Below, piece after piece: positions 6,881 to 13,800 of a stretch of DNA of 64,000 bases. Both the position numbers and the translations under genes were made by a program. The DNA lies in the NCBI GenBank assembly GCA_020637215.1, contig JACJWI010000003.1:1-64000 (forward strand), read 5' to 3'. The notes below the pieces were generated by a model. The model saw only the letters and a program-made list of their open reading frames with translations. It made no database searches and had not been told where the DNA came from. Position 1 is the first letter of the stretch, and the number at the start of each line of letters is the position of its first letter. This DNA comes from Microthrixaceae bacterium (GTDB lineage: Bacteria; Actinomycetota; Acidimicrobiia; Acidimicrobiales; Microtrichaceae).

Positions 6881-8530
6881 ATGATCCCGGCGAATCGGCT
6901 CGGACCGGAGTTCGTTGCACAACCGATGGCCGGAGCGAACCTGGTTCCGGTCGGTGACGAGGTGATCCTGGTCGACGGGTGGATGAGCGCGACCGTGCTC
7001 AACCCCGCCGCGGCTGCGATCTGGGCGTCGTTCGACGGCAGGGCGACGCTCGGCCAGGTCATCGACGAGCTGACCGACCTCACCGGAGCCGACCACCCCG
7101 AGGTGAGCGACGAGGTCATCGGTCTCGCCCGGCGCGTCGGGGCGCTCGGGCTCCTGGCGGGGGTCGGCCCTCCCGACGACGTCGACATCGACATCCACTT
7201 CGAGAAGATCTCCCGGTTCGAGCAGCTCGGCGCGACGCTCCCGCCCTTCCACGCTGTCGATCTCGACGACGTGGAGCGCCCGTCCTCGGCTCTCGCTGGT
7301 GCCGAGATGATCCTCATCAACTGGAACCCCCACTGCGGGTACTGCGTCTCGATCGCGCACATGCTCGCTGCTTGCGAGGAGGGACTCGACGCCCAGGGCG
7401 TGAAGCTCGTCCTTCTGGCATCTGGGAGCGCGGCCGCGAATCGGGAGATGGCGCACGGCGCGGGTCTGCGCCACGCCGAGGTGGTCCGCCTGTCAGGCGA
7501 AGAACCGCACCCCCTGCCAGGCATCGGCACCCCCGCCGCCTATCACCTCGACGCCGAGCTCCGTCTGGCGAGCGCACCTGCGTACGGCAACGTCGACGTG
7601 CCCGCCCTCGTCGCGCGGCTCGCTGAAGTCGAGCTCGACGACAACCCCGGGGCAACGGGCGACCGGCCCGGCGACGGCGTGCGCTACCTGCTGCAACCAG
7701 GCGGCGCGTGCGCACAGGGAACAGGTGTCGAACCGGTTCCGCAGTGGGTGACGACCAGGGTGTATCGGATCGGGGACTTCCACGTCGGTCTGCGGTGCGG
7801 CACCGACGAAACAGTCGGCGCGCTCGACGAGCTCTTCCACCACTCGGCCGTGCAGGACCCCGCCGCCGGCCACACCTTCGCCGTTTCGTTGTCGGAAACT
7901 GGTAACCTGCTAGTTCAGGGCAGCAGGGTCTTCGTTCGCAGCGGCTCACCCGGCAGGGTTCTCCGCGCTCTGTTGGCGCGGCTCCACGACGGGATCGTCG
8001 ACTTCGACCCGGCGTGCGGAAGGATCCAGGTCGACGCCACTGCCGTGCTCGTCGGTGGCCGCGTGGTGCTGCTCCAGCCAGGCCTGCACGTCCTCGCTGA
8101 GAAGCTGGAGCCGCTGCTCGCACAGCGAGGCATCGCACTCGCCGACTTCCCTCACCCGGAGATCGACCTGGACACGTGCGAGGTGGTGCTCCCCGAACCC
8201 GTCATCGACCATGACCCGACCGTGGTCACCACATACGACGACGCATACGACGCCGCGCTCGACCCTCGAACCGAGCTGCCAGCGGTCCGCCCGGGCCGCT
8301 ACCCACTGGCTGCGTGGGCGGTGATGCACCCCGCCGACGCCCCGGTCACCCGGTTCACCCCCGCACAGGCCGCAGTGGCGACGCTGTCGCACGTGCAGCG
8401 CACCGACGACGCTGCGGCCCGGATCGGTCAGCTCGGCGAGCTCTTCGCCCGCATGCCGGGGTACGGGCTGTGGTACCACTCCGAGGTGGGCTACGTCGAC
8501 GCGTTGTGCGAGGCGCTCGAGATCGGCTGA
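6881..8530 (+). CDS. PqqD - thioredoxin-fold - HprK-like (P-loop lost) three-domain protein
   Basis: This 549-aa cytoplasmic protein begins with a good PqqD domain (about 18-95: VPVGDEVILVDGWMSATVLN, AAIWASFDGRATLGQVIDEL). Next is a TlpA/redoxin-like thioredoxin domain (about 115-250) with the active site WNPHCGYC (Cys152, Cys155) and a cis-Pro motif GIGTPAA (Pro218). The C-terminal 280 residues look like an HprK-type kinase fold: ATAVLVGGRVVLL, then LAQRGIALADFPHPEID, aligns by eye with the strand, P-loop and D/E region of the HprK-like neighbours. The P-loop itself is replaced by QPGLHVLAEK, with no GKS/T. It is downstream of a glycine-rich gene, as is its paralogue on the other strand. A redox role on Cys residues of the glycine-rich protein, or a scaffold role, is inference. 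Confidence 0.7.
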   Translation: MIPANRLGPEFVAQPMAGANLVPVGDEVILVDGWMSATVLNPAAAAIWASFDGRATLGQVIDELTDLTGADHPEVSDEVIGLARRVGALGLLAGVGPPDDVDIDIHFEKISRFEQLGATLPPFHAVDLDDVERPSSALAGAEMILINWNPHCGYCVSIAHMLAACEEGLDAQGVKLVLLASGSAAANREMAHGAGLRHAEVVRLSGEEPHPLPGIGTPAAYHLDAELRLASAPAYGNVDVPALVARLAEVELDDNPGATGDRPGDGVRYLLQPGGACAQGTGVEPVPQWVTTRVYRIGDFHVGLRCGTDETVGALDELFHHSAVQDPAAGHTFAVSLSETGNLLVQGSRVFVRSGSPGRVLRALLARLHDGIVDFDPACGRIQVDATAVLVGGRVVLLQPGLHVLAEKLEPLLAQRGIALADFPHPEIDLDTCEVVLPEPVIDHDPTVVTTYDDAYDAALDPRTELPAVRPGRYPLAAWAVMHPADAPVTRFTPAQAAVATLSHVQRTDDAAARIGQLGELFARMPGYGLWYHSEVGYVDALCEALEIG

Positions 8531-9306
8531 GGTCCGCTCACGCCGGACTGGCTCATGAGCTCCAGGAGCGCTTGGACCGCTTCCGGCGCGTCCGGGCGCC
8601 CTCCGGCGACAGCGGCTGCGGCTCTGGTGACGGCCAGAACGGCGTCGAGGGAATCGTCGGGCCTGGTCCGGGCGCAGATGCAGTGCGAGAGCAGCTCGGT
8701 GGTTGCCTCGCCGGGCGAGATCGACCGCCAGGTGCCGCTCCCTTCCGGGTCGTACGCGACGGCGGCCACGAGCCCCACCGGGAGCGGCTCGGACGCACTC
8801 GTGATGTCCAAGCGGTCGGTTTCCCCGTCGTCGCGGAGACGTCGAACCGGTCGTCGCCACCCGCTGACCAGCCCGGTGGCCGGGTCGATGAGGGTGTACT
8901 CGTCGCTCAGAAGCGAGGCACCCGCATCGACAGCGGCGATCGACAGGGTGCTCTTGCCGCCGCCGGACACGGCGGGGACGACGAGAACGCGGCCGTCGTG
9001 GGCGATCGCCGCTGAATGCACGGCGACGAGATGGGTCAAGCGGGTCACGGCGAACAAGGTGAGGGTCGACTCGAGGAGATCCCACGCCACCGGCGGCGGC
9101 GACTCGCCCGATTCCTCGACGTCGGGCACGATCACCCACGAGTTGGACAGGCCCACACGGGCGGTGACGGGCGTCGCTGGCTCGGTGCGGCGCTCAAGGC
9201 CCAGCGGCGGCCAACGCCGATCGAGTTCGCCGACCAGCGAAGGTGCGACAGCGACCTCGATCGCCTCGCCTGTCTCGGCCACTCCCCAGAAGCGAGCTAG
9301 ATCCAT
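8491..9306 (-). CDS. HPr-kinase-like P-loop protein (leaderless, divergent pair)
   Basis: This 271-aa protein has a variable N-terminal half (MDLARFWGVAETGEAIEVAV) and an HprK-like kinase core: HSAAIAHDGRVLVV, Walker A VSGGGKST (113-120), then LLSDEYTLID. It is a close paralogue of the gene on the other strand at 9420 and lacks the PqqD domain of the gene at 4366. Start ATG 9306 is chosen because TACCCT (9320 down to 9315) lies 8 nt upstream, typical of leaderless actinobacterial transcripts, and because the paralogue starts at the same residue. The 3' end overlaps the end of the PqqD-thioredoxin gene by 40 bp. Substrate unknown. Confidence 0.75.
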   Translation of the reverse strand: MDLARFWGVAETGEAIEVAVAPSLVGELDRRWPPLGLERRTEPATPVTARVGLSNSWVIVPDVEESGESPPPVAWDLLESTLTLFAVTRLTHLVAVHSAAIAHDGRVLVVPAVSGGGKSTLSIAAVDAGASLLSDEYTLIDPATGLVSGWRRPVRRLRDDGETDRLDITSASEPLPVGLVAAVAYDPEGSGTWRSISPGEATTELLSHCICARTRPDDSLDAVLAVTRAAAAVAGGRPDAPEAVQALLELMSQSGVSGPQPISSASHNAST

Positions 9307-9419
9307 CTGGGAAGAGGGTACTGGCGCTGTGCGCGACACAGCCGACCAATGTCTGCATCTTCACGAGGGTGGTTCGAGCGCAGACGGACTGGCCTCAAAC
9401 GACGCGTACCCTTGATCCG
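9307..9419. promoter_or_regulatory. Divergent leaderless promoters of the two HprK-like genes
   Basis: Each side has the same -10 hexamer TACCCT: minus strand 9320-9315, 8 nt before ATG 9306; plus strand 9407-9412, 7 nt before ATG 9420. No Shine-Dalgarno sequence precedes either start, so both mRNAs are expected to begin at or next to the start codon. No clear -35 boxes were found. Confidence 0.6.
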
Positions 9420-10181
9420 ATGCAGGAGTTGACCCGGTTCTGGGGAGTGGCCGACAACGGCGAGGTCATGGAGCTCGCCGTTCGCCCGCACCTGGTCGAC
9501 CGACTGTTGGAGCGGTGGCCGCCGGTCGGCCTGGCCCGTCACGACGAACCGGTCGGGCCGGTGGTCGTGCAGCGCGGGCTGTCCGACGAGTGGATCATCA
9601 TCCCCGACCGTGACCCATCCGGTGACAACCCCCCGCTGCTGGCCTGGGACCAGCTCGAGCAGTCGATGACGCTGTTCGCTGTGCAGCGACTCACGAGTGT
9701 GGTTGCGGTGCACTCGGCGGTGTTCGCACACGACGGACGCGCGATCGTCGTGCCCGCCGCCTCCGGTGGTGGTAAGAGCACCCTGACGATGGCCGCAGCC
9801 GACGCTGGGGTGAGGGTGCTCACCGACGAGTACGCGCTCATCGACCAGGTCACGGGACTGGTGTCGGGGTGGCGTCGACCGGTGCGGATCCTGCGCGACG
9901 ACGGCACCGCGGACCGGCGCGACGTGGCGGTCGACTCCGAGCCGATCCCCGTCGGGCTCGTCGCGTTCGTCTCGTACCGACCCGACGAGGAGCCGGGCTG
10001 GACCGATCTGTCGGCAGGAGAGCTCGCCGGCGAGCTGTTGGGTCACACGATCTCGGCGCGGGACCGGCCACACGAGTCCTTCGACGCCGCGCTCGCCGTG
10101 GCCCGCACCGCCCGAGGAGTGAAGGGGACCAGGGGCGAAGCCGCCGCCACGATCGGCCAGCTGCTCGCACTGTTGGACTGA
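9420..10181 (+). CDS. HPr-kinase-like P-loop protein (leaderless, paralogue of 8491-9306)
   Basis: This 253-aa protein begins MQELTRFWGVADNGEVMELAV and has the HprK-like core HSAVFAHDGRAIVV, Walker A PAASGGGKST (112-121), then LTDEYALIDQVTGLVSGWRRP. It matches its divergent partner along the whole length, including the N-terminal half, so the pair arose by inverted duplication. It is shorter than true HPr kinase (about 310 aa) and lacks its N-terminal domain. The ATG at 9420 is 7 nt after TACCCT. The long upstream extension of the frame is not coding. Substrate unknown; the genomic neighbours suggest the glycine-rich proteins. Confidence 0.75.
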   Translation: MQELTRFWGVADNGEVMELAVRPHLVDRLLERWPPVGLARHDEPVGPVVVQRGLSDEWIIIPDRDPSGDNPPLLAWDQLEQSMTLFAVQRLTSVVAVHSAVFAHDGRAIVVPAASGGGKSTLTMAAADAGVRVLTDEYALIDQVTGLVSGWRRPVRILRDDGTADRRDVAVDSEPIPVGLVAFVSYRPDEEPGWTDLSAGELAGELLGHTISARDRPHESFDAALAVARTARGVKGTRGEAAATIGQLLALLD

Positions 10182-10194
10182 ATCAGTGGGCATC

Positions 10195-10581
10195 TCAGCG
10201 GCCGGGGGAGAGCACAGCGATTCCGACCCTCCGGGCTGCATCGGTGAGCTCGTGGTCGTAGGTGACGATCTCGTCGACGCCGAGGCGGATGGCCACGGCC
10301 AGGTGGATCGCTTCGGCGGAACGCAGCGGAGAGTGGGCACCGGCGGCGACCAGGTCGCCCCGGGACGCTTCGGCGAGGTTCACGGCGTCGAGGACCTGGT
10401 TCACCGCGGCGACGTCGACGGTTTCGGGGTGCCGCCCGGCGGCGCAGTGCAGTTCGGTGTGGAGCAGCCACGCGGCGACCAGTCGGCGTTCAGCGGACAG
10501 GGCGTCGATGAGTGCCGAGGACTCCGCCTCCTCGACGATGAGCTTCATCGCCGCGGAGGTGTCCAGATACGCCAGCTTCAC
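10195..10581 (-). CDS. vapC: VapC-type PIN-domain toxin
   Basis: This 128-aa protein has a PIN ribonuclease fold. The first acidic residue is in AYLDTSAAMKL, then Glu in LLHTELHCA, Asp/Glu in RSAEAIHLAVAIRLG and Asp in VTYDHELTDAA, giving the metal-binding acidic set. VapC toxins cleave tRNA or rRNA and are blocked by their antitoxin. The GTG start overlaps the antitoxin stop (GTGA at 10581-10578), so the two are translationally coupled. It ends 14 bp from the convergent HprK-like gene. Confidence 0.85.
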   Translation of the reverse strand: MKLAYLDTSAAMKLIVEEAESSALIDALSAERRLVAAWLLHTELHCAAGRHPETVDVAAVNQVLDAVNLAEASRGDLVAAGAHSPLRSAEAIHLAVAIRLGVDEIVTYDHELTDAARRVGIAVLSPGR

Positions 10582-10844
10582 CAGCGGCCGCGGACGTCGG
10601 ACACGATCTCGTCGGAGCGTTCGGTTCCGCGGGTGCGGCGGATCGAGCCGAGGGAGCCGGGGCTGGTTGTCGCCGGTCGCAAGCGGCCGCGGGCGGCCAA
10701 GTCCTCGAGTACGTCGGTGGGCGGTGGGCCGATCATCGCCGCGGGGCGCCCGTGGTTGGTGACCAGGATGGTCTCGCCCGCAGCGACACGCCGCAGCACC
10801 TCGCCGCTGTCGTTGCGCAGTTGCCGGTGGGTCACCTCAGCCAC
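10578..10844 (-). CDS. vapB: Phd/YefM-type antitoxin of the VapBC pair
   Basis: This 88-aa protein has the prevent-host-death signature: EVTHRQLRNDSGEVLRRVAAGETILVTNHGRPAAMIGP is the usual DNA-binding N-terminal domain, here at residues 3-40. The C-terminal Arg-rich tail should bind and block VapC. GTG 10844 is chosen because TACACT (10857-10852) lies 7 nt upstream, making the mRNA leaderless; GTG nine bases further in is possible. Antitoxins of this type usually repress their own promoter. Confidence 0.8.
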   Translation of the reverse strand: MAEVTHRQLRNDSGEVLRRVAAGETILVTNHGRPAAMIGPPPTDVLEDLAARGRLRPATTSPGSLGSIRRTRGTERSDEIVSDVRGRW

Positions 10845-10851
10845 GTCGCAC

Positions 10852-10857
10852 AGTGTA
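10852..10857 (-). promoter_or_regulatory. -10 box of the vapBC operon
   Basis: TACACT on the minus strand lies 7 nt before GTG 10844, so the vapB transcript is probably leaderless. It is also the likely autoregulation site. Confidence 0.5.
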
Positions 10858-10861
10858 GCAC

Positions 10862-12556
10862 TCAGGCGCCCAGCGCCCGGGCGACCAGGTCGGCCAGCTC
10901 GGTGTCGGAGTAGTACCAGAGCCCGAACGCCGGGACGCGTGCGAACAGGCCGCCGAGCTGACCCAGCCGTTCGACCGGATCGTCGGCGTCGACCAGCGAC
11001 GACACCGTTGCCGCCGCGGCCTGCGCCGGAGTGAGCGGCACGAACGTCTGCTCGCCGGGCCGGATCACGCACCAGCCGGCGAGCGGGTAGCGGCCGGGGA
11101 GCACCGCGGGCAGCTCGCCGCCGCTCGATGTGGGCACGGCGACGCGGTCGAGCACCGAGGCGTCGTGGTCGACGGCCGGTTCGGGGATCACCACCTCCGC
11201 GGTGGCGAGGTCGATCTCGGGACGGGGCACGTCGGCCAACGCCACGCCGCGTCGGGCCAGCAGCGACTGGAGCCGCGGTGCGAAGGCGTGGAAGTTGATC
11301 GGCAGCAGACCGGCGCCGGAGCCGACCTGCACGGCGATGGCGTTCACCCGTAGACGGTCGCCGGCCGGCTCGGACTTGTCGATGCGGTCGTCGGTGCCGC
11401 CGTGGATGCGGTCGTGGAGGTCACCGAGCAGGGCCCGCAGTATCCGTCCGGGGTCACGGCTGCGGACCGTGGCCCGTGCCGGCTGGACGAGCAGGTTCAG
11501 CCCGGACGTCGTGTCGGGGTCAGGGTCACCCGTTCCGCCGCTCACCGCCGGCAGCGCGACCGAGTAGCTGTGACCGGCCCGGGGATCGTCCACCACCCGA
11601 TGCTCGAACAACTCGTCGAGCACCGCTGCGGTCGAGGCTGAGTCGACACGGATGCCGACGTGGTGATCGCCGATCCGATACACCCGGGTGTCGGCCCACG
11701 GCGTGGCCTCCCCGACGCCGGGGGCGCAGAAGCCGTCCGCTTCGAGCAGGTAGCGGGGGGCACCGCCGTCCCGGCGTGGCGAGCCGTCACCGTCGTCTGG
11801 GTCCCATTCAGAGCCAGCGTCGGGGTCGACACCGGCGAGCGACTCGGCGAGGCGGGGGACCTCGACGTTGCCGTAGACGATCGACTCGACGACCAGGTCC
11901 GAGTCGAGGTGGACCGCGGAGGGGGTGCCGACGCTGCCGAACGGGCTGTCGGCCTCGCCCAGGAGCAGGATCGGTGCGGTGATGCCCGCCTGCTCGGCGA
12001 CGCGCCGGTTGGCGGCCTCGTCGCCGAACGCGATCAGCACGAGCTGCACGCCGGCTGATTCGAGCCCGTCCTGGAGCGCGGCCAACCGGGAGGCGATGCT
12101 CACGCAGTACCCGCAGTGCGGGTTCCAGTTGAGCACCAACACGTCGCCCGCAGCGAGCTCGGTGAGTGACGTGGTCGTGCCGTTCAGGTCCGCAAGCTCG
12201 ACGTCGGGGAACGGGTCGCCCGGCCCGAGCTGTGGAACCGCGACGAGGTGCAACTCCGGGCCGTCGTCGACGGCGACCCCGTCGAGCAGGCCGAGCCGAC
12301 CCAGCTCCTGCGTGAACGCGACGGCGTTGGCCAGGATCTGGTCTCGCTCGGCGCCGGTCTCGACGGCGAGGTCGGCTGCCACTTCGGCCAGCGACCGGTC
12401 GCCGTCCATCCGGTCCCAGATCAGGACGCCGGACGGGTTGAGCACCAACGCGGCGTTCCAGCCGTCCAACAGGACGCGCTCGTCACCGATGTCGACGGGA
12501 ATGAGGCTCCCTCCGACGATCGGGACGAACGAGCCGTTGAGTTCATCGGGAGTCAC
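10862..12556 (-). CDS. PqqD - thioredoxin-fold - HprK-like (P-loop lost) protein, second copy
   Basis: This 564-aa paralogue of the gene at 6881 has the same three parts. PqqD domain (about 15-93): VDIGDERVLLDGWNAALVLN, IWDRMDGDRSLAEVAADLA. Thioredoxin fold (about 110-245): LNWNPHCGYCVSIA with Cys148 and Cys151, cis-Pro motif GSVGTPSAVHL. C-terminal HprK-like region in which NAIAVQVGSGAGLL is followed by PINFHAFAPRL instead of a P-loop and then RGVALADVPRPEID. An acidic low-complexity linker (DPDDGDGSPRRDGG) is extra here. It follows the third glycine-rich gene by 22 bp on the same strand, the same order as 5761/6881. The GTG start is inferred from the position of the upstream stop and from alignment with the paralogue. 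Confidence 0.7.
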   Translation of the reverse strand: MTPDELNGSFVPIVGGSLIPVDIGDERVLLDGWNAALVLNPSGVLIWDRMDGDRSLAEVAADLAVETGAERDQILANAVAFTQELGRLGLLDGVAVDDGPELHLVAVPQLGPGDPFPDVELADLNGTTTSLTELAAGDVLVLNWNPHCGYCVSIASRLAALQDGLESAGVQLVLIAFGDEAANRRVAEQAGITAPILLLGEADSPFGSVGTPSAVHLDSDLVVESIVYGNVEVPRLAESLAGVDPDAGSEWDPDDGDGSPRRDGGAPRYLLEADGFCAPGVGEATPWADTRVYRIGDHHVGIRVDSASTAAVLDELFEHRVVDDPRAGHSYSVALPAVSGGTGDPDPDTTSGLNLLVQPARATVRSRDPGRILRALLGDLHDRIHGGTDDRIDKSEPAGDRLRVNAIAVQVGSGAGLLPINFHAFAPRLQSLLARRGVALADVPRPEIDLATAEVVIPEPAVDHDASVLDRVAVPTSSGGELPAVLPGRYPLAGWCVIRPGEQTFVPLTPAQAAAATVSSLVDADDPVERLGQLGGLFARVPAFGLWYYSDTELADLVARALGA

Positions 12557-12578
12557 GCCGACGAGCGTCGCGCGTCCC

Positions 12579-13355
12579 TTACACACCCACCCAAATGGCG
12601 CCGTCGGCGCCCGCACCGCCGTCCAGGTTGTTGGGGCTGCTCCCGCCGCCGCCTCCCCCGCCGGGCGCGTTGCCCGGGCCGCCGGTTCCGAGGTGGCTGC
12701 CGATGCCGCCCGTTGCGCCGCCGGGAGAACCTGTGCCGGCGGCACCGCCGGCCACGTCGGCGTTGCTTCCCGGCGAACCGACCCCGCCGCCACCTCCGTC
12801 GCCGGCGGAACCGCCGCCACCGCCACCACCACCTTGAAGCGCACCGGAGCCGCCGTTCCCGCCGGTCTGAACTGGCGTCAGCGTTCCAATCGAAGCGCCG
12901 ATCCCTCCAGCTCCATCGCTGCCCATGGGAGGTGGGTTTCCTCCTCCGCCAGGACCGCCGCCGCCCCAGGCTCGGACCAGGATCGAGGTGACCTGGCCGG
13001 TGTAGAAGGTGGTGCTGCCCGGCGTGGTGAACTTGTCGTACGGGGTCGGCGTCACACCGTTCGTGCACCCGGTCGCCGCTGCGGCCGGATCGGCGAGGGC
13101 GAACGTGGTCACCGTTGCAGCGGCCAACGCGGTGCCGCCGGCGGCCAGCACGCGGCGTCGCGACGGGCCCGCTTCGTCGTCGTCTTCGACAGCTGCACCC
13201 GCGATCAGGTGGACCTCGTGGTGCTCGGCGTCGAGGATCAGCAGGTCCTCACCGATCGCTTCGACCCGGAGGCCGGACCGGAGCTCGCTCGGCGGTGCGG
13301 CGCCGTGCGTGTCGAACCCCTCCGTCGACGTGGACGAACCATCCCGTGCGGCCAT
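12579..13355 (-). CDS. Short PqqD-like region plus Tat signal plus glycine-rich domain, second copy
   Basis: This 258-aa protein is a paralogue of 5761-6819. The N-terminal part (ELRSGLRVEAIGEDLLILDAE) matches the first half of a PqqD domain; the second half is missing. A twin-arginine signal follows at about 65-94 (SRRRVLAAGGTALAAATVTT, then ALADPAAAATG). The glycine-rich domain starts TSILVRAWGGGGPGGGG and ends GAIWVGV. A single Cys remains after the signal in GCTNGVTP. GAGGAGGGAA lies just upstream of ATG 13355. It is co-transcribed with the PqqD-thioredoxin gene. It is smaller than the other copy, which suggests repeat loss or decay of the leader domain. Confidence 0.7.
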   Translation of the reverse strand: MAARDGSSTSTEGFDTHGAAPPSELRSGLRVEAIGEDLLILDAEHHEVHLIAGAAVEDDDEAGPSRRRVLAAGGTALAAATVTTFALADPAAAATGCTNGVTPTPYDKFTTPGSTTFYTGQVTSILVRAWGGGGPGGGGNPPPMGSDGAGGIGASIGTLTPVQTGGNGGSGALQGGGGGGGGSAGDGGGGGVGSPGSNADVAGGAAGTGSPGGATGGIGSHLGTGGPGNAPGGGGGGGSSPNNLDGGAGADGAIWVGV

Positions 13356-13482
13356 GGTTCCCTCCTCGGTTGTTCCCTACCGACGATCCTCGGACCGGTC
13401 CGCTCGGTGGTCAAGTGGTCGTCGGTCGCAGTCGTGGCTGGTCGAGGTCGACCGAGTCGCCGCCGTCCCGAGGATCCGCGGC

Positions 13483-13758
13483 ATGATCGGCGTCGTGCAG
13501 TGGCAGCGTCGAGTCGAGTGGGTGCACCGGGAGCTGTCGGGCCGCGCCATGCTCGCCCGGTCCGACGGCGAGCGCAGGACCCTCGGCGGGCTGGCGACGG
13601 CGGTGTGGGTCGTGCTCGACGAACCGGGCAGCACCGCGGAGGTCGTGGTCCGGTTGCAGGAGCTCGGCCCGGAGCAGCAGATCGACGAGGCCGCAGTCCT
13701 CGAGGCGCTCGAGATGCTCGCCGACGCCGATGTCATCACGACGATCACGCCGGACTGA
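13483..13758 (+). CDS. Stand-alone PqqD-like protein
   Basis: This 91-aa protein has the PqqD pattern: LARSDGERRTLGGLATAVWVVLDEPGST, then a helix ending in ALEMLADADVITTI. PqqD proteins act as peptide chaperones that present a substrate to a modifying enzyme. It is divergent from the third glycine-rich gene (127-bp gap) and converges with the tyrosine kinase gene. It could supply the missing half of the PqqD function for the truncated leader of that neighbour; this is inference. No Shine-Dalgarno sequence is evident before ATG 13483. Confidence 0.65.
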   Translation: MIGVVQWQRRVEWVHRELSGRAMLARSDGERRTLGGLATAVWVVLDEPGSTAEVVVRLQELGPEQQIDEAAVLEALEMLADADVITTITPD

Positions 13759-13800
13759 TCGTCAGCTCCGAGCAGGCGTGCCCGAGCTCGGGAGGCTCGG

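Noticed and set aside
10862..12844. The full 660-residue frame as the PqqD-thioredoxin protein
   Set aside because: The first 96 residues overlap the glycine-rich gene in another frame and are Ala/Pro-rich shadow; the PqqD domain begins after GTG 12556.
3195..13758. A classical lasso-peptide or radical-SAM RiPP cluster
   Set aside because: No asparagine-synthetase-like cyclase, transglutaminase-like protease, radical-SAM enzyme or short precursor peptide was found; only PqqD and HprK-like parts are shared.
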